Source: Xiphophorus maculatus (Eukaryota; Chordata; Actinopteri; Cyprinodontiformes; Poeciliidae). From it: a stretch of 64,000 nt of DNA. Positions 1 to 15,908 of the stretch are shown piece after piece (the stretch's first letter is position 1; each line of letters starts with the position of its first letter). The position numbers were made by a program, and so were the translations under genes. The notes below the pieces were generated by a model. The model ran no database searches, was not told the DNA's origin, and saw nothing but the letters and a program-made list of their open reading frames with translations. Where the stretch lies: NCBI RefSeq assembly GCF_002775205.1, contig NC_036454.1, positions 3,093,382-3,157,381 on the forward strand, read 5' to 3'.

Positions 1-1542
1 CACCCCAACATGCAGGCAAACACAAACAGACACAACTCGTCCCAAAAAGCAGATGGCAGCATCTGCCTTTCACAGATAATTAAACTCCAACCTTCCTCCG
101 TTTCTGCTGTTTTCCCTCCGTCCCGTCTTCTTTCCAAATTCGCATGTTTGCCATTAAGGCGGTTCATGCATCATTAACGGCCTTGGCGTTGTTGTTGTTG
201 TTGTTTGCTCTCTCTTTCCACGCTGCCTAATGTGAATCACAAGAAGGCAAAGACAGGGACTTGCAATGACTCATGTGAGGCTCATTGAGCAGAGCTGAGG
301 GGAAACTTAGAGCTCATATGGTGCAGATAAAGACGGAGGGGCAGCCGACCAGACAAATCGCTGCTCGTCACCTAAACTTTCCTTCTGAATCACCAGACTG
401 CCTGAGGCCAAAGAAACAATTATCTTTGCTGGAAGATAAAAATTATCATTGAGATGATAAATACATGAAGACAACAATAGTTTATGCATCTCAACAGTCT
501 GTTTCTGGACAAACTGACTGGAGTTTGATTAAAGTGAACTAAACAGAGCCGGTGTGAATTCAGCCTAAAACTCTCCAGAATCTGATGAATTCACAAAGCA
601 TCAAATCTAATCTAATAAAATCTAATCAGATTACCGGAACCAGATTACCGGACCTGAAACCTGCAGAACGGAGTTTATGAAGAGCTAAATTTAATAACCG
701 CTTAATATAATGCAACTTAATTTTCTTATTTCTCATCTCACAGTTGGAAGCCCAGTCTGTATGGACGTATTAAACTGATTTTTTTAATGCTGTACCACAT
801 TTTTAACCTCTGTGAGAGATAATAATCTGAAATGAATGCAGAGCCTTTGTCCCTCTTCACACAGTCATTTTTTATATCTTCTTAATGGTGGCATCATTAA
901 AATTAAAATCAGATGAGCAACATGGCATCTAAATATCAGAAATAAGCTTCATATTTAAATATAAATGTTTATTTTCATGGAAATCATCTTTGAAAATAAC
1001 TTTTCTGCCGTTTTCTCAGCCTTTCTGGCTTCGGTTCAACAGCCGTTATATTTGGGTCAAACAGAATTAACCGTATTTTTGCTGAGCATCAAGGTCTAAT
1101 CAGCGCTTTCTGTCTGTCTGGGTCTGACATGTGCATGGAGCCGTTTCCCATTTCTGCATCCAACTCTGTCTCCTTTCGTGCTTGTCAAGATTAAAAGTTC
1201 ACCGAGTCAAAAATATTTCAGGGCAGGAAGGTGCAACTTGTGTTTTATTAATGAGCAGCTAAGAGGCTGCTGCAGGGCATCCCCCATTAGCATAGTGCTG
1301 GGTTCGTTAGCTGATCCGCATAAACAGGGCAGGATTGGAGCAACTCAGAGACCAGATCTGGAGCAGGAGAAGCAGCAGAGGTTAGGCAGCGCAGGTGAAG
1401 ACGAGCAGGAAGGTGTGAGCCCTGAAAGACGGGGGCAAAGGTCACAGAGAGCGGCGGAGAGAAGACAGGAGAATATTCCATTTTACAGGGAAGTCACAAG
1501 GGATTTGTGCAACCACTTAACACAAGACAAGTGTCTCTCCCT

Positions 1543-1545
<3 letters not shown>

Positions 1546-1600
<55 letters not shown>
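1546..1600. repeat. (CA)n microsatellite
   Basis: An uninterrupted CA dinucleotide run of about 55 bases. It creates a spurious Thr-His run in one frame and is not coding. Confidence 0.98.
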
Positions 1601-1601
<1 letters not shown>

Positions 1602-2121
1602 AAGCTCCCTAAAGGTGTCTGTCTTTGTCTGACGGTCTCACTGAACACGCCCTGCATGGTGGCATCCACAGATTTACCGCTGCTGCTTCTCTGAATGAGT
1701 CATCAGTTCTGACTGCAACCTTAGCAAAATGTTTAAAGAAATGGATTTATAAAGCTTCAAATGGTGCAGAGGAAAAGTACAGGCATGTAATAAATAAATG
1801 AAAATATCAGTGGAAGCTAATCTGAGCTAAAATAGTGAAACTGATACAAAGAGCTGGGCAATAAATCAATAACAATAAATATATTGCAGTAAAAACACGT
1901 GATCAATAATAGATAATACATCTGATAGAATATTCAGTAATTTATCTTAACTCTGATTATTATTTGTTTATTTCATTCATTTAGTTTAAATGAACAAATC
2001 ACATGTTGACAAACATTTTGAATGAAAAGGAAAAGTTTGAAGAAAATTATCTGTTCATCACATTTCAACTAAACATCAACCAACCATCATCCATATGGAA
2101 ACATGTTTAAACAAAACCAGG

Positions 2122-2123
<2 letters not shown>

Positions 2124-2197
<74 letters not shown>

Positions 2198-2207
2198 GTG
2201 TGTGTGT

Positions 2208-2238
<31 letters not shown>
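2124..2238. repeat. (GT)n microsatellite
   Basis: A GT dinucleotide run of about 115 bases with two single-base interruptions (a GC and a GG step). Confidence 0.98.
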
Positions 2239-4956
2239 ATCAGGATGTGAACCGATCAGCTGATTGATCCACAATCCTTTCTTAGCATCAACCTTTTGGA
2301 CACGTGATCAACTTTCAGACGAAGACAATCAAACGACGACGTCCTGGTCGAAGTGCTGAGATAAAAGCAGCGATAAAATTTAACAGCCAGTTAAAGCTAT
2401 TAAGCAGTTCATCTTTCCAGAGGTAAAAGGAAACATAACTCTGCTGCAAACTGATTGGAGATGATGCTGCAGATATAAAATCTGTTCCTTCCTGCTATTA
2501 AAAATCTGCTGCTGGTTCTGGACAGCAGGTAAAAGAAAGAGCAGCACATTCACTAACGGACAACAAAAAGAATGTCGAAATATTCACGTTAAAAAAGCAA
2601 AAACCAAACAAAACACATCATTAAGAACCAGGAGCTCCACTCAGTTCAAACATTCACTTCAGTTCATGTGTCACATTTAAAAAAAACAAAATTATTATAA
2701 TTTCACCTCTGTTGTTTTGGCTCCACAAATTATTGTTTTGTTTAGGATTGTAATTATTTTGTACACAAGTGAAAGTCTGAATATGTCCCTTATTCTGCTT
2801 TATGAAAGACAGAATTATAGAAAAATTTCTAATACAAAATGCATGAGTGCATTACTTAGACTGTGTTGTGCAGTATAACAGTTTAAATCTGTGATCAATA
2901 ATTAGTTGGTTTTTAATAAGTGATGATGAACATGTTGGATTTTTTCTCATTTTGAAGGAAAATTTAAATAAATCTTCTATAATGAGAAAAAGAAAACCCC
3001 CTGATAAAAACATGGTTGAATTTTGGTTTTGTTTTTCAACCAAAACATCAACCTGAGCAGCTGCACACAGAAACCCTGGGCAGCGGCGTACGCAGGGGGT
3101 CCCAGCGGGGCGAGGAGGCGGAGGCCGGACGCTGACGCCGGCGTCTCCAGGTCGGGGATAACGCAGAAGGTCGGGGCCGCCTGCCGCTCCCTGATGGCGC
3201 AATTAGAGCTCCGCTACAGGAAAAACGTGAAACATGGTGTCTCCTCTGAACCAGAACATTGTTACACTAATTAATAACTTGGCCGCGTCGGGGCAGCTTT
3301 AAACCGCAGGAACATGAATAACGGCGGCAGCAGCAAACAGGAGGGAGGATTTCACTGAAGCAAATCCACGACCTTTTAAAATATAACAAATGTATTCATG
3401 TGTCATTTTACACCTGCAGTGAGCTAAAGTTTAAAGGCAGAGTAAGTCAGAAACCTGGATAGCTAGCGTTAGCTTTAGCATGACGCAGAGAGAAAACATG
3501 GCAGAACCCAGACTGGACCTGAGACCTGCGACCCAAACTGATGTTACAGCAAACAAAACCTTCAACCATTTGATTGTTTCCTCTCATATCTGTGTTTAAA
3601 AACTCAAAGATTCTCAAACATCCCTGAAAAAACCAAAGCAACAGTTCAGATTTGTTTCTGAGGACTGAATAACAACATGATGAAAACCCAAATAAACATG
3701 AAATTGGGCCTCTGTCTCTTTAAGAAGCTCCTGCTCTTTCTGTCATCACAACATGGCTCCTCCATTAAACCTTTAACAACATTTTTACCAGCGTTGCTCT
3801 GAGCAGCAGCTCCTATAATGAGCTCAATATTTCCATCAGTTATTACTTATCACCCGGTTCTGGTTTGGTTTGGTTCTGTTTGGCGCCAGACGGCGTTACG
3901 CTTTTGTTTTGAATGAGAGTCTCATGGTGCGAACCGCTGTCACAGTGGCCTGATGTTCTGATTTGTGATCAGGCTTCGATTTGTAAATACGACTCGTGAT
4001 CACCAAACCAACCTGTGATGTCATCATTTAAACCCTAAAATAAATCCTTTGTTCTGGATCTGCTGGTTCATTCTGGCTCCTTTTGGTCAGTTTCCCAGTA
4101 AACCATCCAGTTTCCTTCCAGAATAAAACAACAAGCAGATAAAAGTCCATAACTGGACAGAAATCCAAACATAGAGAATATGAAATGTTTTCTCAAGTAA
4201 GAAGTTGAGCTTATGGAAATCCTTTACTGCTGAGTTGTGATCATGCACGTCTCATGGCCTTCAGTTCTGCCGCCAGCCATCAGTTTTCCTCTAACAGAAG
4301 CTTGTAAACCAGCAGCTGTTACCGCAGAAGGCTGAGCAGCTGATTGGTTCGGGAACGTCGTCATGACGCTCAGCATGTGAAGCTGATCACAAGTTTGTTT
4401 CTTTTTGCATCACATGAAGCTATTTTAGGTTCAAAGCTGTTAAAAAAAGCATTGTGTGAAAGAAAAGTTGTCACCCATTTATGCATTTGCAAAAATATTC
4501 TTTGTTGCAGCTGAAAACACCTGCAGTCAAACTCCTGATTAGTTTTACGCTCATCTGCATCCTGTCAACATCCATCCATCTCCTCTCAACCTGGATTCAC
4601 ATTTTAACGCCTTCAGCCTATAATCATATCGCAGCTCCGCAGTCTGAGTCCGGATCCAGACTTTTCGTAAAACGGCCCATTAATGCAAACTTATGAGCTC
4701 ATAAAACAGTTGAATGAACATGTGCAGAATGTGAGATGAAAAGAAATTACAGCGAAGCTGCAGGCTTACGATCCTAATGGCTGAGATCCTCCACTGCTGG
4801 AAGGAGGAGATGCAGATTTCTTCTCCTTGCATGGAGTTCGGCCTCCTGCTGGGGCAGGAAGGGCAGAAGCTGCTCTGCACATCAGAGACACCAAGACTGA
4901 ACCCAACGCCAGCCTGGATCCATGTGGCTTAGAAATTCATGTTCATGTTTCATAGA

Positions 4957-5420
4957 GATGAAACAATTAATCCGGTCAATCAATTATTGAAACAATCATA
5001 AACTAATAATCTAGTAAAAACTAATCTAGTAATTGATTAATTGTTAACTACAGTATACAGACTCAAAAAAGGCAATTTACTAAAAAAAAACAACTAATTT
5101 AAAGCAGTAATTAAGACAAAACTGTGCAAAATATGAAGACTTAGCAAAAAAAATCAGTTTTAGCTTCACTCAGTTCAGATTCACTAAAGTAAATATGTTT
5201 TATTGCATTTTAGGAAATAAAATGTATATTTTCTTTTTCAAAGTTGGAATTTAATTATTTGTTTATTTTCATATTTCGATGTTTTTCTAATATATAAAAA
5301 AAAACTTCAGTGGTTCAATAAAAAATGTGAAGAATTTTCCAATTTTCTTTTCTGATTAATTATCAGAATAACTTCATCGATTAATCGATTACCAGACTAA
5401 TCAATGCTTGCAGTCCTGAT
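4957..5420. repeat. AT-rich dispersed repeat, family shared with 25393-25705
   Basis: Both copies open with a run like GATGAAACAATTAATC, contain AACTAATTTAGTAATTGATTA-type sequence, then a stretch resembling CAGAATCAA...TTGCTGAAAG, and close with GATTAATCGATTA-type sequence. The ends are near-inverted, so a MITE-like DNA element is possible. I cannot name the family. Confidence 0.5.
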
Positions 5421-5671
5421 GTTTTGTATTATTCAGGTTTGGCAGGAAATGATCAAATGTTGTTTTTTCTTTAATAGTTGTAATGTTTTGACCTGAGAGG
5501 TTCGGAATCCCAAAAAACGGCTTTTTATCAGAAATATTTTTTGAGTTATTTGCATTTAAAATGAACAAATTTCACTTCATCTGCAGCAAAACCAGCAGAA
5601 AACTTGAGAATCGTATCTAATCTTCAGCAGGAAGTAAAAGCAGACGTTCATCTTTCTGTTTCTCTTCTCAG

Positions 5672-7243
<1,572 letters not shown>

Positions 7244-8670
7244 TGAAACTGTCAGGGACAGAAAACTGTTTCTGATGGCAGATGATGTTTTTCTAAATAC
7301 CTTCTCAGGTATAAATGCGCTGCATTCATGTGGAAGTGACTGAAAATCTGGTGGATAAAACCCGAACCAAGCCGGTGCCTCTTCAGAAACAACAAAGCTA
7401 CAACAACTGTGCCATTAAAAAGCTGGGATCAACCTGTTGGCTCGGTTCTGGAGCTGAGCAGACGGCTGCCATGTCTGATTGTTGCACTAATGACCAAATT
7501 GCATTAAAAGTCAATCAGTGTAAATATTCTCGGTTCAGAAGATCTCGCTCTCATTTCTGGACGGCTGTACAGAAATGTTTGCTTTGTGAAACGTTTCGTT
7601 TCTCATCAGCTGCTTTTGTTTTCGTTCTGTTAGAAAATCTTAGTAAAGACAGGAAGTGTCTTGTAAACGTTTTCTTACCTTTTCAACTTTATCACATTTC
7701 GTCATGTTACGACCAAAAACCTGAATCCATTTTATGTGCTACAGAAGTAAAAACATCATTTTGAAGTGGAATAAAATTATTTCTAAAGAATATTACTGCA
7801 AATTTTACAAAACGCAGCATGAATTCCTATTAACTGTCTTTTATATCAGTACACATAAATAAAATCCAGTGCGAACCTGACAACATGGCAGCTGTTAGGC
7901 CTGAACTCTAAAAATCACAACAAAGAAAACTCGATGTTTGGTACAAAACCTACAGGAAACATACAGAAAAATGTTCTTTAATCAGATGAGACCAAAACTA
8001 AACCTGCAGGCTTCCATGCAAAACAGCAGAAAACTAAAAGTTCCCGTCCGACACCAACAGCAGCTGCTGCACAGTTTGAAATGAATCCTTTAATGGAAAC
8101 AACATCATAAAAAACTCAGGATTTTCAATGAAACATTTTTGTGCTAGAATGAGCAAATCTGCAATGGAAACACTTTTCTCACATCACACAAGCCACGCAG
8201 CCAAAAAGACGAAGACGACGACAGGAAGCAGCAGGACGATGATATTAACGCGGCTTGTTTCTTATTTCTGACAGCCACAGAAAAAATCTCAGCATCTCAT
8301 CGTTCAGAAAGCGTTGTGTCATGCAAAGTGCTGAATATCGCATCTATACATAGCCACGTATTTAAAATTAATTTCAATAAAAATGTGAAAACTATGAATT
8401 CTTTTCCTCCACTGCAGAAGTGTGCTCCTTGGTGTTGGTCTTTCTCTGACATCCCAATGAAACACATTGAAGTTTATAGTCACAACATGACAAAATGTGA
8501 TGAAGGGTACCGATACTTTAGCACTGCATTGTGTGTATATATTGTATTTCTAGCCCTTTTTTAATGACACATTTTCATTTACGTTACAAGTGAAGCCCAA
8601 CATGGTGTTATTGTTAATATCTGTAGTTTTTTTCCTAACGTCCTAATAAATGCATTCAGACTTTATTCTG
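7244..8670 (+). other. Probable 3' UTR of hs3st1-like
   Basis: AT-rich sequence without coding signal follows the TGA. Candidate AATAAA signals lie at 7770-7775, 7858-7863 and 8645-8650. The last is followed by a T/GT-rich stretch that suits a cleavage region, so I set the end there. Usage cannot be decided from sequence. Confidence 0.4.
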
Positions 8671-11600
8671 TCTCCTGCCTGAGTGCAGAAATCAGCTTTA
8701 AAGGGTTTGAACACATCAAACATAAATGAGCAAACGGGGAACCTAAAGAAGACGTTCCCTGTCAGAGAGTCGGTCTTTACATCCAGCATCAAAGCAGCTC
8801 CGTTTCATCACCGACGTTTTCCTGACAGGAAGTTAAATCACCACCGACTGTAAGCAGCAGCTGCAGGTCAGCAGATGAGTTCACTCTGTCTCTTTATTCA
8901 ACCTCCAGCCATGTTTACATCAGATAACAGTTATAAAGATGCTTTAGCTATCCACTGGTAAAGGACATGGTGCCTTTTTGTAAGATTTTCATGATCCTAA
9001 AATCAGCTGCTTTGTTATTGTTCATGTTTTTCCTTGGTTATAAATCATAATCGTAAAAACCTCCATGCATTGAGGCTTTGAGGAAAACGCTTTCTGCAGG
9101 TTATAACGACACTGTGAGGAAAACGGAGCAGAATCAGAGCTGAAGTCTGACCTCCGCCTGCCTCACCGCTCCCAGGAGAAACACGGAGACAAAGACAGGC
9201 AGGGCGAAGGATGGAGCCGTACACAGATTATTCTTTGAAGAAGTGAACAGTCTTTCAAGTCTTCTCTGGTCAGGACAATACGGCTGAAGTCACTTTCAAT
9301 CATAAGGTAGCTTTACATCAGCAGTTCATGAGTTTGAAGAAGCTTCTTTGCCAACTTTGTGCTGACCTGAGAGTGAATCTCAGGTCAGTTTCACTTTAAA
9401 AAGTCTGGATGAACAGAGAAAAATGTTCCTTTCCATATCAGTGATGAGGCTGGTTGAGGAGAAATCCGCCCAGAACCATGTTTGGACCTGGAACGTTTCA
9501 TGGCATCGTGTTGGGAATCACATGGGAAAACATGTGGAACCATGTGATACACATGTGATTCCTACTGTGTTTGTTGGCCCTAACAGTTAGTGAAAGCAAT
9601 TTTTTACATGCAGAAACTACGGATAGAAACCTGGAAATAATGTGTAAAAATAAATATCAACCGCAAGAATTTACCTACCAAAACATAAAATGGAGGAAAA
9701 TATTGGAAAATACAAGATAATAAAGAAATGGGAACATTTCTGAACGAAGGTGAAGTTTTGTTTCCCTGGGTTGCAGTGTATTTTGTTATATTTGAAATCC
9801 TTAAAATGATTTTTTGTCCTGAAATGTTTCCTTCGTCTAACATGTTTCCATAACTTCCTGTTTTCTTTCTCACGCTGCGTTTTGCCTCAGTTCTGGCTTC
9901 ACAGCAGGACGGAGGGCCCTGGTGCAGATTTCCACCGCAAAACATGGACGCTTCCGGTTGTTTGTTTGTAAAAAATGTAAAACAGGATTTTACCTGGGAG
10001 GTTCGGCAAACAACAGGTAACAAAGTACAGAAATAAACAGGAACCAGAGAATCGATCAGGGAACATTTCAAAAACAGATGCAAGTTGCGCCCAAAGTTTT
10101 GACTGTTTGCCTCATCAGCTTCACATTTGGCCAACATCAATCATTTCAGGCTGAAAATAAAAACAATATGAAAAGATGTTCAGGATTTCGTACAGCTTGC
10201 ATTAAACATGAGTCTTCCAGGTGAATCACCAAGTATGTAGGGGAAAAAAATCTTGAATTATTGAAAGAATGTTTCACAAACAAACGCAGATCATTTATTT
10301 TACAGTGAACATTTTGCTCTTTTTTTTTTTAAAGCAAAATGTTTTAAAAGAAATACTGTACATATAAAAAAAAGTTCATGACTACATACATAAAAGTTAA
10401 AACAAATGTCCTGTTTGCCTTTCCTGGGGAAAATGTTAGCTTCTCTAAACTAAGAGAAATTCAGGTTTGATTTTATTTCTTCAGAAGAAACAGACGGATC
10501 TCAGATTTCTTTCTGAGTTCAGGATCCGTCCAGACTGTTCAGGGAAAACCTCCAGGAGCATCATGGGAAATCCTGTTTCCCAAACAGCCAAATTCTGCCT
10601 GCTGACCTTTTCTCACTGTTTTAACTGACAGTTTAGTTTAGGAGCTTGTAATTGGTTCACATTATGCATTGGTGAGATTTAAACTTAAATAAAGATAAAG
10701 TCTCTAAACATAAAGACAGAACTGAAACTATTAGAAAAACAAATTTAATAATCTCTTAATTTCTCCTGGTAAGTCAAGTCAAATTTATCACATTTCAGCA
10801 ACAAGGAAGTTCAAAGAACTTTACATGATGCAAACAATAAAAACCAAAACCTTTACAATGCAGTGGAATAATAATGAATATTAATGAGAAGCTGGAATAT
10901 AAACTAATATTAACTGATCCAGTTCATATTAATTGAAGGCCATTCTAAAAAAAATTTTCACCATAATTTAAAATAACTTTGTGTTTCAACATTTTTGAAG
11001 TTTTCCAGAAGTCTCTTTAAAAAAAAAAAAAAAAAAAAAGTTAAATAAATGAAACTTACAGACTTTCAGTTTTGTAAAAGTTCTAAAAAATAAACTTATT
11101 TATTTACCGTCATAAATCCAACGCTTACAGTACGCCCCCTGGTGGCTACTGTTGGCATGCCAGCTCTTTACAACCTGAATCATCTCAGTACGATGTGCTG
11201 CGCGTACGGGCGCCGCCCTGGAGGGGGCGCCAAAGCGATGGGGAAAATTATTTCAAATCGGCATCACTGTATTAACAATTGTTTGTGTAAATGTTATCAG
11301 TGGATAGTATATATGATTACACACTTTCCTTTGCTTTGACTGAGATGATGACCTACTGTAATATGTAACTTAAATAAAACTCTGTAGTATTTGCGTTGTG
11401 CTCCTGTACATACAGAGGCCAGGCTGGCATATCGATCAGATTACATCCAGATTTCTGAGTGGTAAAACCAGTAAGAAACGGAGTTAATGCTTTATGTGGA
11501 TAAAATCAGAATTTTGATTTTGGCTGTCTTAAAAGAAGAAAATAAAACTTAAAAACTAAAAGCAAAGATTTTTACTCTCTATTGTTCCAATCAGCTGAAG

Positions 11601-12850
11601 TTAAATCTTAAAAAATGCTCATAACTTTCTCTCCTGAAGTCCTTGAAAATGAGCAACAGGCAGCAGAAGGCAACGAACAGCAGCGCTGCCCTTCAAGGAC
11701 CAGCAGGTGGCTTAAATAAAGCAAAGGGAACTAAAGCCAGATGAATCCTCAGCCTTGGATTCCAGACATCAGGGGTAATTCTCATGACTCACTTTGAACA
11801 AGTGGCTGAACTGCCTTCATTCACGTTGGTGAAGCTAAAACTGAGGCAGAAAACATCCATCAGTCGCCTTTGGGTTGAAGGAGATGAGAATCTGAGTCAG
11901 AGCTGCTGCCCACAAAACAACTTTACTGCCTTAAACTACAACATTTAACATCCTAACTGACACAAACCGCTGGTTACAGATTACTGAAGTTATCTTTGGA
12001 CCTAAAGAGGAACGACTGAGAGTCAACACAGCTTCAGTTATAACAGCTGGAAACCAGAGATCAGGATGAACTCTGACCTGAAGCTTCAGAGCCACATAAA
12101 GACGGTTACAAAGTCGGCCTTTCATCACCTGAAGAGCATTTCCAAAGTTAAAGGACAGACGTCCCAGAAAAACTCATCCACATTTATCACTGCAACAGTT
12201 TTTCCTCTCCACTGTCACTACATGCTTGTCCAGGAGTGAATGATCTGCCTTAAAGCTTATTCTAATGTTAAACTGATTATTGATGCGATTTTTTTGATAA
12301 TTAGAATTTTTATAATTGACAAAGCATTTGTAAAGTGCCTTGAGATAAATGTGTAAACTTTATTGAATAACTGGATCAATATTAGTCTGCATGTAACGTT
12401 TGAAGTCATCATGTAATGACCTTTGAACTGCCTGAAAGCTGCAACACAAATAACTTGTCCTGCCTGACGGCCTTTAATGCTGCAACTAAAGAAGCCGGTA
12501 AACATGTTAATTATCTGATTAATAGCTGAATCCTTGTTTATTTCTGACTTGACTATTAAATTTTGCACATTAACACAGATGCAGTCAGTGCATTAAATCG
12601 CTTGACATTGCCATGTTTGTGCTGGTGGCTCCCTCTACTGGTAGGTTACAGATCTACTGAAGGTGCTTCTGTCAAAAACCAGAAAAAAAGTATTTTTCTG
12701 TTTGACAGGAGTAAATATCCTCTAAATTAAAAAATTACTGCAAACAGAAATATTTTTACAATAATTATTGAACATCATTATGGTGTTAGTTAAAGTTGCT
12801 GCCGTTTTATCACATTGGGAACCAAAGAGGGAAAAGTTTCAAACAACGCC
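8671..12850. other. Intergenic, no gene seen
   Basis: Convergent gap between the sulfotransferase and h2az2. The longest open frame (- strand, 9604-10140, 178 codons) has no recognisable domain, no splice context and low-complexity composition, so I leave it out. The gap contains a short GC-rich motif (about 11207-11255) also found near 25767, a poly-A tract at about 11021, and scattered dispersed-repeat fragments. Confidence 0.6.
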
Positions 12851-12870
12851 AAGACAACATGTCAAGGGTA

Positions 12871-12876
12871 TTTATT
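12871..12876 (-). terminator. Candidate poly(A) signal of h2az2
   Basis: TTTATT on the + strand is AATAAA on the - strand, about 840 bases past the h2az2 stop. It is the first such hexamer I found downstream of the stop, so it is the best candidate end of the mRNA. Confidence 0.45.
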
Positions 12877-13714
12877 TAAAAGATAAAATATGCAGTCATT
12901 GTCCTGAACACGCAACTATTAGAAAACGCTTCGAGTCGTTTAAAAATAAAATGAAATGGACATGCGAGGACAGTCCGGTCTGCCAATACATAGAAATCTG
13001 CAGGTAGAAGTTTTGATCTTCTCTCTGGTTTCCTGGCGTTCGGCTGCAGCGTCGGAACGACGCGGCGAACCGGAGGAGAAAAACCAAACACTGTTCGCTC
13101 AGTGTTCCCAGATCACATCTGTCAATACGGAGTTTCAAGTTTTACAAGTTTTAAACACTGTAAACATTCACAAAAAAATAAAACACTGTAGCAGACTGGT
13201 ACAGTACGTGTTCATTGATATTATGATGCAAAAAGAAAAACGGCATCTCTGTGCAGTTCAAAAATGTTACAGTAATAGAAGCAAAAATGTCACATTTAGC
13301 TGCTGTTACCAAATCAACCATCATTTAAAAAGAAACAAAAAAACAGGTTATAGGAAATATTGTAACTTTAGGAAAAATAACCACAAAACAAGATTTTCTT
13401 TATATAAAAAACGTGTTTTTTTTTTTTAAACAATTTCAGTATAAAACATCACATATTCCCAGGCCAATCAAACAAATTCACGGTCATTTCAATAATCATG
13501 AACTCCCCAGTCAAACGGACTACAATGACATAAAAAAGGATTTACTGCAGTTAAGGGGGTTTTCTGTACTTTTAACTATTTACGGGAGAAATATACCAAC
13601 ACAAAGTCTAACAATCACTCTTCGTTTGCTATAATATTAATAACAGAAAAGAACAAATGTGAACTCCTGGTCCGAACAAAGCCCAAGCCCCCAAATTTCC
13701 GGTCAACGAGGCGT

Positions 13715-15908
13715 CTACGCAGTCTTCTGCTGGCCCTTCTTCCCGATGAGGGATTTGTGGATGTGAGGGATGACACCTGACAGAAACACACCGCACTTCA
13801 GTCAGACTGAAACCACCCGACACGACTGCAGACACAAACCAACCGAAACCAGGCATGAGGAAAATAAAAGCTCCTCACCTCCACCAGCAATCGTTGCTTT
13901 GATGAGAGAATCCAACTCCTCGTCGCCGCGGATCGCCAGCTGCAAGTGGCGGGGAGTGATACGCTTCACCTTCAAGTCTTTGGAGGCGTTTCCTGCCAAC
14001 TCTAGTACCTGATCAGATAACACGCATTTATCAAAACATTCAGACACAGCAGAGCAGCAAGCCCAGCCAGGGCAGGAGGACGTACTTCAGCGGTGAGGTA
14101 CTCCAGGATGGCGGCGCTGTAGACGGCCGCTGTGGCTCCGACGCGGCCGTGGCTGGTTGTGCGAGTCTTCAAGTGTCTGTGGATACGACCCACTGGGAAC
14201 TGGCAGGAAGCAGTGAAAAAAACAAACAAAGTAACTAAATGTTTCAGTTCGAATTAACACCTGCAGCGCAAAAACCACAAACTGCCAAATGAAGAGAAGA
14301 GTTACCTGCAGCCCAGCCCTCTGGGAGCGCGACACCGCCTTGGCCTTGGCTTTCCCGCTGTCTTTTCCTGCCTTTCCTCCTGCCTGCAGAAACACGCTGC
14401 TTCATTAACAACTAAACAAACTACAACAATAAACAGAAGGAAACTCACAGATTCAGACTGAAGATAAGATTGAGTTATTATAATGAAAAATAGAACTGAT
14501 TTAACAACACTCAGATAATGCAACATTATTTTAATTTCAGTTATAAACTCAGATTGAATGAATCTGGACCAGCTCTGGTTAAACTCACACATTTCATCTG
14601 AAATATTCCAAAATATTCATTTAAAATACAAGTTTAAGATTTAATAAACCTCAATTCTACTTTTACAAAATCTTTAAATGTTTTTGGATTTTAGAATAAT
14701 TTTAAAGACCTTCAACAGGCATCCATCTGGAGAATCATAAATACTTACAATAATCAAAACCAGACCTGTTTTTACTGCAGTGGTTAAAAACAGTTTGATT
14801 TATAAACCCTCCATTTCACAATTTAAATTTTATTTTTTACATTATTTAAATAACTTTAGATGAAATCCATCTTAAAATTCATAATAAGAATAATCCAATC
14901 TGGGATTAGTTATACTTTGCTGATTTTGTCCTAGTCAAAGATCATACAAGTGCCTAATGAAAAAGAAGATTTAAATAATCTTCTTTTTGAAGATTATTTA
15001 TGCACTTATGCATTTTCTAACTTATGCATTAGAAAATGCATAAGTGTTTACATAATATATTTTGATCAAAACAATCCGCTGCAGTTTATCAGTATATTAC
15101 ATCATGAACCATTTTAATCCTGGTTAGTTAAAAAATAACAAATAGCTTTTTATTCAAGCGCTGATTCGGACACGAACTTCAGCGCCGAACGTTACAGACG
15201 GTCGGTTGAGCTGCGCGGTTTTCCCGCCAATCTCAAACAAAACAAACCCAAAACCACAGCCGCACCAGTCAGGCTGAACTGCGAGCCTTCAAGCGACGGA
15301 CTGGCTATGAAACTGAACATATTCACCAAACATAATGTGAAACAATAAAAACAAAACAAAAACATAAGCTGTCAGGGGGCTGATGTCAGAATCCCCCCCC
15401 CCTGCAGACTGAGCGGTCAAGTTTTCATTCACAGCCATTACAAAGAAAAAGTTCCCCCATCACTCTCTGGCTGCTCAGCGACAACTGCAGGCGATTTCCG
15501 TTAATCTGGTCACTGATGTTACAACTTCCAGACTCACCACCCACTAACTATTGTAGCACCCAAAACATGTTGGCTGAGCCTGCTAACAAGCTTTAATGCG
15601 ATCTAACACGAGCTACAAGTCGCAAAAATGACGCTTTAGTCCGTTAACGCCTGCATAATGAATGAAGCATTGCGCCCGGAATAAAACCGAAGCATGAAAT
15701 TATAATGTAATCTTGAACCAACGGCTTAAACAGCGCATGCTAACGCGTTAGCTGACAGCCGTTCAGCGACGCTTTTTACTCACATTCTAGTCGAAATTTC
15801 TCAGCTCTAATTCAAAACAGCACTTTCTGCCCACTGCGTGTTTATTACACCAAAAATACTCCGTCGCCTCGGGAATGCATTCGGCATTAATCGGACTTTA
15901 CCTACCAT
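13715..15908 (-). CDS. h2az2: Histone H2A.Z.2 (H2A.V), five coding exons
   Basis: Coding exons on the - strand: 15906-15908 (ATG only), 14306-14383, 14086-14199, 13879-14008 and 13715-13776. All introns are GT...AG and the total is 128 residues, the exact length of H2A.Z. The protein replaces canonical H2A in nucleosomes at promoters and is deposited by SRCAP/p400-type remodellers. It starts [20 protein letters not shown], with KAKA at 12-15 and Thr after HLK (LKT in the histone fold). It ends GKKGQQKTA. These three marks separate H2A.Z.2 from H2A.Z.1 (KAKT, LKS, KTV). The acidic-patch segment [17 protein letters not shown] is intact. The ATG-only first exon splices directly from ATG to GTAGGT. 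The gene diverges from purb. A teleost a/b suffix cannot be assigned from sequence alone. Confidence 0.97.
14960..15046. repeat. Two adjacent perfect palindromes in h2az2 intron 1
   Basis: First hairpin: 12-base arms 14960-14971 and 14977-14988 (AAAAAGAAGATT). Second: 18-base perfect arms 15003-15020 and 15029-15046 (CACTTATGCATTTTCTAA) around an 8-base loop. They lie inside the long first intron. Confidence 0.9.

Larger units (their letters stand above)
1..5671. other. Gene-free flank upstream of the sulfotransferase
   Basis: I see no convincing coding exon here. The longest open frames (for example + strand 1178-1612, which runs into a CA repeat) lack recognisable domains or splice context. 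The stretch contains a CA repeat, a long GT repeat and one copy of an AT-rich dispersed repeat near 4957-5420. A noncoding 5' exon of the downstream gene could lie here, because position 5670-5671 looks like a splice acceptor. I could not identify that exon. Confidence 0.6.

Noticed and set aside
9604..10140. 178-codon ORF on the - strand
   Set aside because: No recognisable motif, no splice context, residue usage typical of noncoding AT-rich DNA.
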